From contig NC_088313.1 in the NCBI RefSeq assembly GCF_910592395.1, positions 17,252,437 through 17,316,436 on the forward strand: a stretch of DNA of 64,000 bases. The letters run 5' to 3'. Source of the stretch: Lineus longissimus (lineage: Eukaryota; Nemertea; Pilidiophora; Heteronemertea; Lineidae). The translations under genes and the position numbers were made by a program. The notes beneath the pieces are model-generated. The model searched no databases. It saw only the letters and a list, made by a program, of their open reading frames with translations, and was not told the DNA's origin. This document shows, in pieces, positions 16,688 through 30,400 of this stretch (positions within the stretch are counted from its first letter, which is position 1; every line of letters starts with the position of its first letter).

Positions 16688-18965
16688 CGTCCGTGAGTGT
16701 TAGGTCAGCACTCCTTTGAAGACATTACCGGATGCAATATCAGGAAATTTCGTTTCAATTTCTGCCAAATGTGTTACCGAGCCAAAGTCCTCAAAGGAGT
16801 ATTCTGTGCTGGAAAAGGTTAAACAGCTAAATATGATACTGTTCAAGGCTCGATCTAGAACCTTGGCTGATCTGAACTTGAGATTAGTTTTGTTGGATCT
16901 GCTGTTTCATAGACTGTGCATCTGTTTTGCTATTTGTATTATCAAATCTTTACAATAATCGGGGCAGGGACAGTCTGTCCATGCCAGGGTTACCTGACCC
17001 CACAATCTGTGTACATCATGTATTGAAGGACACAGGTAGATTGGGTCTACCAGATCTGCTGAAGAGCAGATATAGCCACACTGGCTCTATTGTGTGAGGC
17101 CCAGGGCTATGTGCAGGTTTCTCGGATCTTCTTGCAATGAATTGGCATGGAGTCCCTGGCCTATAATTTTATTTATTGGTTTACCTCAGCTGTAAACTTC
17201 AGAATATTCCTGGCCATCTTATTTTGCAATTTCTTGAAATGGCAACATTGGTATACATGTACAACAAATGTAACTGTTTGCCAAACCTGAAATAATAATT
17301 TCGTATTATTTTGCATTTAAAACTGTTAGCATTTACATTTAGTAACATATCATTTTAAATAATTTTGAAACAACTCTCAAACTATCTATTCTAATACACC
17401 TTGTTTTGATGAAATTGTTAAAACTTGGTAAATCATCCCAAAGATTTCATACATGTAACGTTTACAGAATCTCTGCTCTTAATGAGCTCATATGGAATAT
17501 GAGAATGTAAAGATTTTGTACTTTTCTAAGAATTTGTTTTAGTAACTCAAACATTAAGTATTGCTTTGCCTTTTAACTCCTAAAGTACATTGTATCTGAT
17601 ATGAGGCACGTTTTTATAGTACATGTATTTTTTTGTGCTTTCCTTTTTAATTTTGTTTTGTTTACTGTGCCATGTTAAATCTTCTACATCTACATGTATC
17701 ACCACCCTAGAGAATTAGCCTCCCATCTTGCAAAGAAGTGTATTGTTTCAAAGGCCTTAAATCATAGACATCTGCATTGTGATTACACATCAACATTTGA
17801 TATATAAAGAATGAAAAATCTGATATACCTTAACTCTTTCAGTGCCCAAGGACGTACATGTACGACCTAAATACTAAGGTATTTTAGTTCCTCCAGACGA
17901 CACCAGATGTCCCCAGCTACTCAAATGTGGTTCATATGGTTTCTCTGGCCTGGGGCATCCAAATTGAATAATTTTTTCGACTGAGAGGGTGGGGTGGGGT
18001 TTGCCACCCCTCATTTTAGGTGAAAAATGGTGAAAATCGGCCAAAAATACCACTCCCTCAAAAAATTTAGAACATAATCCTAGTATGCCCCTACTTATTA
18101 CTGCTGTTTTATTGAAACAGGAGGTAAAGACAAAGGTTTTGAAGAATTTTGATGAGTGTATCTCAATTATTTTTGTGAGATTTTGGGTAGTGACAATGCC
18201 CAAAAATGCCCAAATCCTGGCACTGAAAGAGTTACAAGTGGGAGAGCCAGCAGGCACTAATGTAGTTTACAAAGTTGCTGGACACTGGGCACTGGAGATT
18301 GGCAGAATTTTTGAGAATCCAATTCAAAGAACTGCCTTCAATATGATGACTCTGTTAAATTCTTAAGGGCTGGCTAGGATATACTTCTCTGTGGAGTATG
18401 ACTCTCTTTTCGTTTTTGAAAGAGAACAATGTATGTGTGTATATATTTGTATATATGTACATGTAGTTATAGTACTGTATGAAGGGTAATCTCATTGACA
18501 AAAGTACAGTTAAAATGTATGATTTAATGATTGATTTATTGTATCGGGTGACTGATTGTTCTATACTTTTGATTGATATAAAGCTGAAATAAGGTGACTT
18601 AAGGTGATAATTCAAAGTCAAAGTTACCCTACTTATGGCCAGTGTCCCTCATTTCACCCTGGAGAATCCCGAGCAGTCGGGCAGGCCTTCTAACTTGCTG
18701 AGCTGACCTGCCCTGGGAAGTAAGAAAGTTGTTCATTAATGTTGTAATGCCTTGAATATACAAGATCAATATAAGATTCTCCGTTAGTTGGGGAACTGAT
18801 TCCCCAGGGTGCATAATAGGATATTTAAAAACGTCTTTAGTTCAATTGACTGTTCATTCAGTGTGAGTGGATATACATGTAGTTGCCAGGCCTTGGTGCA
18901 GTTGAAAGAACATTGCTAGATTCTGTAGTTGTATCAACAAAATAAAGTATATTGTAATAGAAACC
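16688..18965 (+). other. Probable SUFU 3' untranslated region and flank
   Basis: No convincing coding sequence follows the SUFU stop codon. The sequence is AT-rich, with several TACATGTA palindromes (near 17250, 17455, 17622, 17692, 17855 and 18457). Small open frames, such as those at 18085-18366 (plus) and 17874-18257 (minus), show no domain. A canonical AATAAA at 18941 would give a ~2.3-kb 3' UTR. Confidence 0.45.
18941..18946 (+). terminator. Candidate poly(A) signal for SUFU
   Basis: A canonical AATAAA lies just before the start of the repeat-rich block, about 2.25 kb after the SUFU stop codon. Confidence 0.4.
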
Positions 18966-18969
18966 GTAC

Positions 18970-19439
18970 CTTTCCGCTGATTTTCTTTATCTGAATGCAA
19001 AAGAGGAAGTTTTCATGAGTTTCTGTAGCGCCAGGATGAGGATATTCTCAATAAAAAGTGCAGCTGTGTGTGTCAGAGTATCCATGTTTCCAAAGAATCT
19101 TCTGAATAAGTAGTACGTGGCCATGTCTCCATGAGGATGTCCTTGATAAAGATTGTCCCATAACAAAATTGCCATGTCCAAACGGAGGATTTCCAAAAGT
19201 GTCCTTGATTTCGTTCCCCTCGGAATCTCCTGACTATGGAGTCCCCATCAAGATATGTCTTATATTTCTGTCAGATGTCGTGAAAAGACTGTCGTCCTGG
19301 GTGTTTGGGAATGTCTACAATGCGCTATAGGAAGGTGTCCTCAATTAATAGGAGACCTGCGATGTCCTCAACACTGCGATTCTAAGGTGATCACAACCTC
19401 TCTTTCCCGATGTATCACAACATGTACAATTCTGTTTTA
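18970..19439. other. Non-coding sequence leading into the satellite
   Basis: I see no gene here. The text contains loosely repeated words such as 'gtccttgat' and 'atgtcc...cat', which may be decayed satellite monomers. Confidence is low. Confidence 0.3.
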
Positions 19440-21900
19440 ATATTGAAGACGGAGTCACAAGTGATTACAAAACAGCCATTATCATGCCTGATGACTGACA
19501 GCCAGACAGTGATGACGAGGAAAGGATCGATCTCAACCATGCAGCCTGCCCTACTATCGAGGACAAAATCACAGCCAGTCGGCCTGGTTACAGCACCTCA
19601 ACCCGTCTGGCCTGATAACATGAAAATTAGGAGCAGCCATTCCGGCCTGATGACTTCCGGTACAAACAATCACAGTCATTCCGACCTGATGACTTAGATA
19701 AATACTGCCAATCTGCCCTGATAAGGACAGAAGTACAACCAGTCTGTCCTGATATTATCGAGGACAAAATCACAGCCAATCTGTCTCGGTGTTATCAGGA
19801 CCGAATCACTGAGAGCCAGTCCGAAGTGATATTGAAGATAGAATCGCTGCTAGTACCAGTATGGCCGTCTCTGTTACAAGTGCAGAGTCACAACCAGCAG
19901 ACCTGTCATCTGACAATGATTAGGCCCACAGGGACAAAATCACAGCCAGTCTGTCTCGGTCTTATCAGGACCGAATCACTGAGCCAGTCCGTAGTGATAT
20001 CGAAGATAGAATCGCTGCTAGTACCAGTATGGCCGTCTCTGTTACAAGTGCAGAGTCACAACCAGCAGACCAGTCATATGACAATGATTAGGCCCACAGG
20101 GACAAATTCACAGCCAGGCATGATATCAAGGACTCGCATACGCACAGACCTAGTATCAAAGGCGTGTTTTAATTGAAGCTGTCAGTGCAGATGATTGGGA
20201 CAGGTGATTTATAGAACAGAAACACAGCCAGTCGAGCCGCTGATAACACCAAGGACTATAAACGGCATCCGGTTGCCAGGGCGGAATACAGTACAGCATA
20301 CTACAGGGACTATCACAGCCAGGCGCGGGACCTGAAATCGAGGGCATTATCAGGGGCGGCATCACAGACATTCTGGCCAACTTAGATAAATACTGCCAGT
20401 CTGCCCTGATAAGGACAGAATTACAACCAGTCTGTCCTGATAGTATCGAGGACAAAATCACAGCCAGTCTGTCTCGATGTTATCAGGACCGAATCACTGT
20501 GATATCGAAGATAGAATCGCTGCTAGTACCAGTATGGCCGTCTCTGTTACAAGTGCAGAGTCACAACCAGCAGACCAGTCATCTGACAATGATTAGGGCC
20601 ACAGGGACAAATTCACAGCCAGGCATGATATCTAGGACTCGCATACGCACAGCCAGTATTAAGGGCGTGTTTTAATTGAAACTGTCAGTGCAGATGATTG
20701 GGACAGATGATTTATAGAACAGAAACACAGCCAGTCGAGCCGCTGATAACACCAAGGACTAGAACGGCAGCCGGTTGCCAGGGTTGAATACAGTACAGCC
20801 TACTACAGGGACTCTCACAGCCAGCCGCGGGACCTGAGATCGAGGGCATTATCAGGAGCGGCATCACAGACATTCTGGCCAACTTAGATAAATACTGCCA
20901 GTCTGCCCTGATAAGGACAGAATTACAACCAGTCTGTCCTGATATTATCGAGGACAAAATCACAGCCAGTCTGTCTCGGTGTTATCAGGACCGAATCACT
21001 GAGCCAGTCTGTAGTGATATCGAAGATAGAATCGCTGCTATACCAGTCACAACCAGCAGACCAGTCATCTTACAATGATTAGGTCCACAGGGACAAATTC
21101 ACAGCCAGGCATGATATCTAGGACTCGCATACGCACAGCCAGTATTAAGGGCGTGTTTTAGTTGAAGTTGTCAGTGCAGATGATTGGGACAGATGATTTA
21201 TAGAACAGAAACACAGCCAGTCGAGCCGCTGATAACACCAAGGACTAGAAGGGCAGCCGGTTGCCAGGGTGGAATACAGTACAGCCTACTAATGTAACAG
21301 GGACTCTCACAGCCAGCCGCGGGACCTAAAATCGAGGGCATTATCAGGAGCGGCATCACAGATATTCTGGCCAACTTAGATAAATACTGCCAGTCTGCCC
21401 TGATAAGGACAGAATTACAACCAGTCTGTCCTGATATCATCGAGGACAAAATCACAGCAAGTCTGTCTCGGTGTTATCAGGACCGAATCACTGAGCCAGT
21501 CCGTGGAGATATCGAAGATAGAATCGCTGCTAGTACCAGTATGGCCGTTCCTGTCACAAGTGCAGAGTAACAACCAGCAGACCTGTCATATGACAATGAT
21601 TAGGCCCACAGGGACATATTTCACAGCCAGGCATGATATCAAGGACTCGCATACGCACAGCCAGCATGTTTTAATTGAAGCTGTCAGTGCAGATGATTGG
21701 GACAGGTGATTTATAGAACAGAAACACAGCCAGTCGAGCCGCTGATAACACCAAGGACTAGAACGGCACCGGTTGCCAGCGTGGAATACAGTACAGCCTA
21801 CTACAGGGACTCTTACAGCCAGCCGCGGGACCTGAAATCGAGGGCATTATCAGGAGCGGCATCACAGATAATCTGCCATGTTTGGTACATGAGTTTCTAT
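19440..21900. repeat. Satellite with ~500-bp higher-order repeats
   Basis: Blocks starting 'aggacaaaatcacagccag' recur near 19760, 19940, 20451, 20953 and 21444, and blocks starting 'ccagtcgagccgctgataac' near 20228, 20728, 21216 and 21728, so the long period is about 490-510 bp with four main copies. Within each long unit a shorter, degenerate element of roughly 40-50 bp, built around 'cacagccagtctg', recurs several times. The left edge (19440-19760) has only decayed versions. Matching ORFs on the minus strand at 20156, 20712 and 21198 are the same repeat read in one frame and show no protein family. I cannot name the satellite. Confidence 0.85.
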
Positions 21901-22009
21901 GCTAGGGCAAGTAAAAGATCCCACATAGGTGAATAGTGCTCTGGAAACCTAGTGGATGGACTCCATGACGCCGGTATGGATGATGATGGATGCTTCAGAG
22001 GACAATCAC

Positions 22010-22310
22010 AGCCAGTCGGCCCCGGATTACAATTAAGGACAACTACTCTCTCACAGGTCGCTGTGCGACTTGATCATAGCTGACCCCACTGAGGGCAGGG
22101 TGCTGCAACGTGGGCAGGCACTGTGGCAGTAAAACTGGTTGTGACATATTCCTCGACTCACTGGTTGTGACATATTTCCTCGACTCACTGGTTGTGACTT
22201 TGTCACACTTCATCAGGCCACTGTCTCCCGCAGTGTTGTGGTAGATGGATGGACACTGTCTTTCTAAGATGCCACTGTATTGCATACAGAGGACGCTGCG
22301 CATTCCTCAA
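22010..22310. repeat. Short direct duplication in non-coding sequence
   Basis: A ~30-bp element around 'ctcgactcactggttgtgac' occurs twice back to back near 22140-22198. The surroundings resemble decayed satellite text. No gene is supported. Confidence 0.5.
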
Positions 22311-24471
22311 GTGGTACATACATGTACATTTATTACATGACACTGGTTTTGACGTCGTCACTCGTTCACTGTTTCATTAGGACCTGACGCCGTCCTCCAT
22401 GGAGGAAATCAGGAATTAATGTTAATCACAATGAGAAGCGAACATTAATCAAGATTTCATATTTGTCTGTCGCAAGTTCTAAACCAAGCCTACCTCATCA
22501 GCTATGACTGTTCCATGTTGAATTACTCCAAAATGAACAGCTCAAAAAATATTTTTTCCAGATGGAAACAAAAATGTAGAAATCAAAGATGTTCTCTTCA
22601 ACAACTATTTATTTAATTCTTCAGTGGCATACATTTCACGACTTTATGACATTCATACACTCTGGTATTCACCTAACATGATCTGCAATAAGTTGATTTT
22701 TACGAGCCAGACAAGTCATGGAAGTGTAAACATGTACAGGTGAACCTCTTTTTGAGGAGCATATACCCTGTAGGCCAATGGAATCTTCAAGTGACTGGTA
22801 GTGAAGTCGGTAAACATACCACGGACCTTTTTGATATTTGAGACACGAGATATTGAAAATTTCATTCTGTCTGAATTGATTTTAGTGTCATTTCCATGGT
22901 CAGTGTTGGTTCTATGGTCAGTGTTGGTTCTATGGCCAGGGTGACATGTAGTGAAAAGGTAAACCATTAGAGTAAACAGTTGGTTTTGCCTCAACAAAAT
23001 GGATCACAACACATGAATTTCTAAAATGTACTAACATTTAAGATTTGCTTGAAAAGCCACAACACAAACTTTAGATATTGGAAACATAAGGTAAAACGGG
23101 GGAGAGCTAGCCCCTGCTATTGATTTCTAGTTATGGATTCAAAGACAGCAGATGCAAGTACGCCACAATCTAGGTGTCAGGATCACACACCCAGGAATAG
23201 CAATATGGAAAACAATGGCTAGCTTTCCCCCATCTGACCTTACATATACTAAGCAAATAAACAACTCGCTGAAACCCCAAGGTTATTTCTTTGCCAACAT
23301 TACCTCATACTTGCATGAGAATATTTACAGATACTTACAATATTTACAGAAGCAACAACATGAAGATAATGGCAAGTCTACAACAACTTTGTCAATTATT
23401 GTATTACAACCATCATACTATGATTCATGGTATGAAGACGCATATTGGAGGTAGGGTTGGCTCTGTGAATTTTTTTCTCCTAGCCACTTTTTAGCCAAGT
23501 GGTTGTCACTTTTAGCCATATTGAGTCAGCTCTAGCCATTGCCGATCTTTTGTTCATCTTGGGGCCGACCCAGCCCACAGTAACATGTGCGAGAATGGCA
23601 GCCCGCCAGTACTGAGACCAGCAAATCAACGAACGATTCCAGGAACACGTGACCGGAGACTCCATGGCAACGAAGCGAGCGGGAAACGAGCCGATTATGT
23701 ATAATGTATGCGTAAGGCGACCAGCAGCGCCACCAAAATCACTGTAGCGGCAACGGGTAGAACTACAATGCAGACGATAGCAACCACGTGTAAGATTTAT
23801 GAGAAAAGCCTATTTGAAATCACATTTTCATGGATCAAAAGACTTAGAACATGATATATGTTGGCAAACAAGACTATATGATTCCAATGAAATCAATTGA
23901 AAAGTTCCTTAAAGATTGATAAAGCACATTTTACAGGCTATATTGCAAAGCTGCTGCTAACGATTCAGCAGATCTATAATGTTACAAGACACACGCTCGT
24001 CTACTGTAAAATCTCTATTTTGCTTCCTTGCAACGCCACATTACGACCAAACACTGAACTTATTACCCGCCAAAATTAGTGATTTTACAGTATACCAACA
24101 GAAGACAAATCGACAATGTCAACCCCCCCCCCCCCCCCCCATCGAATGGTACATGTGCAAGCCACATTTGAACATCATCAAGCATCACATATTTGTACAA
24201 CATTTCAGTGAGAAAGTCACACCACAATTTGAACCGTTGTAACAAGTGATAGATACTTAGCAACTGAAATAACGATGAACTTGAATTGCGTCCAATCTTC
24301 ATGATTTAAGGCCTATCTCCTCTTTGATGGAGAGAGAAGATCCGATACCACCTCGGTACAAAAGAAGGTATTAACATCAAAAGCCCATGATCAAGATTAA
24401 ACTAGGACCAATGCCCTTTGAACAACATGTTTTTCAAGTTCCATAATCCATGGTAAATTTATAGTGCATTT
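22311..24471. other. Intergenic sequence and BOD1L 3' flank, no gene seen
   Basis: Short open frames here (largest about 100 codons at 23152-23454) have no recognisable features. A 17-base C run lies at about 24124-24140. Since BOD1L is transcribed leftward, the portion next to 24471 should be its 3' UTR. An AATAAA on the minus strand at 22608-22613 is one possible end. Confidence 0.5.
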
Positions 24472-27400
24472 TCAATGCCTGCCTCGTTTCGAAGGGGGTC
24501 CCTCATCTTTGCTTCCCCGTGTAGCCCTCTTTCCAGTGGCAGTTTTACTAGTTGACTGAGCAGCAGCAGTAGCTTTCCCTCGACCTCGTGGTGGGGCGAC
24601 CACAGTACTTGGTTTCTGCCCTCTCACCACCCTAGCAGGTGGGGAGATGGTTGGAGGGGTCAGTTTTGGTTTTTTCGCAGGGGCACCAGGCGTCCTTTTT
24701 TCAGGTTTATCAGCCTTTCCCTTACCTGCCCTTCGCGTACCATAATGAGGTGGAGGGGAATAAGAGCGTAATGATGTTCTCTTCACAGTAGGAGAAGACG
24801 CCCTGCGCACTCTAGGAGCAAGAGGGGTACTCAATGATGAATCTGATTGAGAATCTGATCTCTTTCCTCGGCTGGTGCGCCTCGTCTCACTTGTTGGTGT
24901 ACTTGTTCTGCTACTTGAAGGAGAGTTACTTCGTCCCCCAACAGGAGGTGTCAGTGGTCCAACATGAGGCACGACGGTCGGCGTACCAGGCCTAGACTGG
25001 ATAGCAGGCGATTCTGAACGTGTAGGGGAAGCTGTCAAATCTTCCGATGCAACTGACACTCGTGAGTGCCTCCGGCTTTTCCGCACTGCAGGAGATTCAG
25101 ACCTTGCAGGAGACACCGACCTTTGAGATGTAGCCGCGTCTTCTGATGTAACAGAGGCCCTAGAAGATCGTCTGGATTTTCCAAGGTCAGGGACAGGGGC
25201 AACTTCCTCTTGGCTCTTTTCTGACTGGACTTCAGGTTCAGAAGGTGACACTAGAAGCTCCTCAGACACTGCTGATTCAGTCACTGTTGGTGATGGGCAT
25301 TTTCCTGGGAGTGGCGATGTTGATGGTGTCGGAACGTCTTCTGCTGGTGCCTGGGATTCAACAGTTTGCTGTTGCAATTGTTCCTCATGGTTTTTACACG
25401 CACTATCCACCACACTGGCATCTGGACTATCTTCATCTTCTTCAACAGGCTGTGTGGCTTCCACTTCTTCAGCCAACTCTAATTTCAAAGCATTCTTTTC
25501 AGTATCTAATGATGTCTCATTTGGTTCTTCCTCCACCATATCTGATGTCTCTTGCTTGATCGGCTCTAAAAACTCCTCCTCTGATTCTCCTGAACTCTGC
25601 TGAGTTTTCAACAAAGCTTTTGATGGGTGCGTCTGCTCTGGCTTTGGCTCTGAAGACTCTTCAGTTTCTAGAGGCTCAATTTCCTCGATTGATTGCTCTG
25701 TGTGCTTTGGTTTTTGCCCCATCTCTAATGGCTCCAGCTCTGTTTCCAGTTCCGGTTTCAATGATTCTGGCTCTGTTATACCAATTTCCTCCTCTGTGTG
25801 CAGCGACTTTTCCTCAGGTTCCAAAGACTCTTCCGCTTCTCTTGTACCCTGCACAGTTTCCATTGTCTCTTGTTGTGAGTGCACTGATACTTCCTGCTCT
25901 GCTTCCAGTTTCGTTTTAATAAATGACTCTGGCTCTGTTTTATCAGTTTCCTCTGTGTGGACTGACCTCTCCTCAGGTTCCAAAGACTCCTCTGTTTCTC
26001 CTGTACCATGCACAGTTTCTGTGGTCTCTTGTGAAAGCACCGATAGTTTCTCCAACTCCTGCTCTCTTTCCCATGACTCTGGCTCTGTTTTATCATTATC
26101 CTCCTCTGTGTGCACGGACTTCACCTCAGGTTCCAAAGACTCCTCTGTTTCTATTGTACCACGGACAGTTTCCATTGTCTCTTGTTGTGAATGCATTGGT
26201 ATTTGCTCCAAATCTGATAACTCCTGCTCTGTTTCCAGTGGTCCATCATCTATTTTCAATGACTCTGGTTCCATATCAGCAGCATTTTCATCTGGTTGCA
26301 TCGACTTCACCTCTGGTTCCGAAGACATCTCCATTTCTATTTGCCCATGATCAGTCTGTAGTCCTGCGTGCATTGGCTTTAGCCCCTTTAGCACGCCTTC
26401 CAATGGTCCTGATGCCATCGCCAAAGATTTCTGGTTGAGCTCCAATGCCACATCTACAGCTTCTGTGGACAAAGCTTCCTTGTCAGCACCATCGACCTCT
26501 TCCACATTCTCATCTTCAAGAACACTACTGTTTGTTCCATCCTTATTTTCCTCTCGAAGCCAAGGTGAATCTACTCTCTTCATAGCTCCTTGAAATTCTG
26601 CAAGCACATCATCCGGTAGTGAGAACTCCTCTACCTCTTCACGCCCTGAAAGAGATCTGGCATCTTCTTTATAGGTGACATGTCTAACTTTTGGGGCAGT
26701 CTCTTCAGTTCTAGATTCTACCTTGTCTGATGTCACCTTCCCATCCTGCAAATCACCTGCAGCTGACGCCATTCCAGCATCGGGTGAATCAGAACCTGAA
26801 GAGTCAGAATTTTCCATCTCTTCTTGACTTGGAGAAGACGATCGAACGTTCTCTTCAGAAGCAGAATACATGATACTCTCTTTATCTTTAGAAGGAGATG
26901 GTGTTGGTGGTGGCGAAAGTGATTTGTGAGCTGATGGAGGCCTTTCATTAACAACATCTTCGTCAGCAGACTTTGCACTATCTGTTTGAATTGGAGTTTG
27001 TTGATAGTCTGACCTTTTCTCATCTGAGAATGCAATGCGAGTTTTCGGCTCATCGCCAAAAGTGCAGAATTCAGTCTGCCCAGAAACATCGACAAGAGTT
27101 ATACCAAGAGAATCTGGAGATGGTGCTCTCTCTTCTACGTGAGGGGTAGGAGCTTCCCCAAGGTCTGTAAAAGCCGCTGCAGAAAGGGCAGACGTTGCCA
27201 GTATATCTAAGGCAGATGGACAGTCATCCAAAGCACAGGTGTCTTCTCCAACAGCATACGACTCTTCTTCCAATGAGGGAGTTTCATAAGAATCGTTTGC
27301 ACCAGAAGCTTCATGCCGTTCCGTTTCAGTTTCTGTAATTTCTGTTTCAGTAACATTCTCCTTAGGAGTAGCCTGAACGGAAAGAAGGACTTCCTTATCT

Positions 27401-30400
27401 GTGTCAACTGGTTCAATAAAAGTGCCCTCACTTTCAATCTGTTTCTCCTCTCTGATAGACAATTTTGCATCACATTCCAGTGGCTCAGTACTTGCTGTTT
27501 GGGCTAGTTCTTCCATCGAAGTGGGTTCAGGTTCTGAATATGGGTGGGTATTCATATAATTGTCACATTTTGGACTTGCCTCAGCCCCCAATTCACCCTC
27601 TATACCCATAGTAACAACATCAGCACCAGGCACTGGGTATGTATGCTCAATTTGATTTGAACTGGAATCCTTCATGTCAGAAGGACTAGGTCTTCCATCA
27701 GATGCAGGCTGATCAACATCCATTTCTTCAACCACACATGATATAGCTGCCGGTTCATCCATTGTAGGAGTCGGTACATCACTACGAGGGGAAGAGACAC
27801 CAGCATCACCCTGGTCAGCTATAGCTGCTAGTTCTGCTTCTTCTTGTCGGAGGAGAGCAGCCACGTCTGACATTTTGATAGCTCTGGCTCTCCCCTTCAC
27901 TTGAACTGGAGCAGGCGCTTCATCTTCTCCTGCTGGAGGCTCACCGGGAGGAGACTTTGGGCGGAAACCAGGAGTTGAAGGTCTGGAGTCAATACTCCCT
28001 GCAACAGATTCTGCTTGCTCATCGATAGTAAGCTCTGGGGTTGATGGCCGACTGGAAAATAATGATGTAGAATTAGAACTGGTTGAGGGAAGTTGAAAAC
28101 AAAGCTTGGCATTTGAGTTGCCTTGCTGAGGTGTTGGCAGGAATTGGTTGAGAAGTAAGTAAGAAGAAAGCACCAAGATTAATTAGGTTAAGTACCATGG
28201 CTTTTAGCTTTTCTCAAAGGAGTCTGTTGTTAGAAATTGATCTGAAAGCGCAACAGAGAATGTTACAAGCACTAGATAGTTAGAGCTAACGGAAGACCAA
28301 CTCTTTCTGTTCTAGAACTAAAAACGAAATTGTTAGTTACGAATTATTAAAGCAAAGATTGTTCCAGCTGAGAATGTGAAAATGGTCATTGCAAATTCTG
28401 TCATATATCAAATGAAAAAGGATAGACTGGCACAGGTCAACAAACTATGCAAAACCTGGCCAATCAACAAATTATTGGTAGTATATTTGTGCCAGGAGTT
28501 TTTACCCACAAGGGTAAAGTACAAGTTACTATTCAATAAGAATTTTGGTTTAGGGTTAGCCATAGGCTTCTGGCACTGATGACGATAGCAAAGAATATTT
28601 TCAGATTCAGATTTATACAGCAATTTATAAATTCACCCCAAATTTTTGGAAAGTGGTTGGCATCCTTGTAAAATTTTATTTTAAAAGCAACTACCTGATG
28701 CTCAAAGAAGGTGAAGCTTCTCTCTGTCTTATGACACGACCAGTCGGTTCAGGGGTATCCTCACGTGATGGTGGAGCCAATTTTGCCCGCTTACGTGGTC
28801 GGGCCTTTCCCGCCTGTTTTTTAACAATTGATGGCCTTGCAAGTAAACAATTGGTCCAGGAAAGAGGGGACATAGAACGAGGTCGCTTCTTCCCTTTCTG
28901 TTTGTCCGGCAAGCGTTTACTGACAAAGAAGAAGAAAACGTTTTAGATGCTCGCCACAAAAATGGAAAAGTTAGAAATTTTTTTGATATAGCTATGAGGA
29001 ACTTTATCACCAGTAGGCAGCAGCCATCACGGTGAGTGAACGTATCGGTTTACCTTTGGAACACAATGGAAACAAGGGAAGGGTATAATGGAATAAAAAC
29101 GAAAAAAGCAGGCCTTCTGCTGCTTACACCTCTCAAAATGAACTTGTCTTTTTCTATTGTGTGGTCATTTCCTCGCAAGATGGAAGCGTGTATTTTTTAA
29201 AGGCAAACAGATACCCTCACCATGGTAGCTAGTGGACTTCCAGCCAAACAATGTACTGTACATCGTAGCACACAGTGAAATGAGAAAGAAAGTGGGGAAA
29301 ATAACCGGGGATAGAAAGGGAAAATCAAATTGATGGATATGTGGTAAAAGAATGCATTTGAGAAGCTGAGAAATTTCTCTCCCTGAATTAAAAGATGTGC
29401 AACCGAAGAGGTAAGCTAACCGGAAAACAATTTTAGAAACTGAAAGATGGTGCAGGAAGAGAGACAAAGCAAAATCAATGGACAGACAGAGACAGAGGAA
29501 GCGTTTGTTTTGAACCGATGGCATTTACACGTAACAAATTCATGTACCGGTATTACAAAATTCCATTGAGAATACGATGAAACATTTTGTAGTTACGACA
29601 TTGATGTAAGCGTATTCCATAATTTAAACGACACTAAATAACGGAACTCCACAGCAGACGACAATGTTTAATACCCCAGTCTATTATTATTTGTCTCCAA
29701 TTTTTGTACCAGTATTGTGATATCTCTCTTATACATGTAAGACATTTATTCCCCAACAGAAACTTCTCATTGAAGGAAAACGATTTAGGATGAAAAACTT
29801 GGTCAGAGGATTGTAAAATTCAGTGATTTTTCTACCCAATCCCGAGTTCGGTCTTTGATATCAACATAATTCTTATCATTTGTTGAACTGCTTTCCCAGT
29901 AGCAAGGGCATCTGTAAGAGTAAGATGATATCGATTTAAATAAGGACAGCCCTCTCTGTGTTCGTTCTAGTCAGTATTTGTTGAATATCACTACGGCACA
30001 TCTTGTCGTTTCTGGTTCTCTAGCAATTTTAGATTTGTTTATGCTTAAAAACTGACGTGAGACATGGACGAACCGAAAAGGAAACGAGGAATAAAGTGAG
30101 ACAAAAGAAAGCATATGATGCAGCTGGGAGAAGGATATAAGAGAACTCAGTACATAGATGAGATGGAGAGCATGAAAGGCTAATGAGGTAGGTACATAAT
30201 TTGAAATGCCATAAATTGAAATTTTTCATCAGCAACCTATTAGTAAGAGAAAGTGGTACAATAATAGCCCCTTGTAGTGTTGAAAAGAGCTGGTAGTGCA
30301 CATCAATGTACAATGAGGCAATACTTGTACTACCTTACCTTACTGAGTAACATCTGATAATTTATAATCATATTTAAAACCAACCCCAAGACTAACTCTT

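Noticed and set aside
18085-18366. 93-codon plus-strand frame after SUFU
   Set aside because: No domain, no conserved composition, and it lies within the probable SUFU 3' UTR.
19440-21900. CRISPR-like array
   Set aside because: The periods (~500 bp and ~45 bp) and lack of constant repeat/unique spacer alternation exclude it, and the genome is eukaryotic.
25245-26438. Long plus-strand open frames (99-216 codons, Ser/Cys-rich repeats) across the BOD1L last exon
   Set aside because: They are antisense shadows of the acidic E/T/S-rich coding repeats; the minus-strand frame is 1234 codons long and links by proper splice sites to the Shg1 domain.
28376-29524. Small frames in BOD1L introns (28408-28623, 29165-29524) as extra exons
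   Set aside because: The flanking exons already join in phase, and these frames have no charged composition like the rest of the protein.
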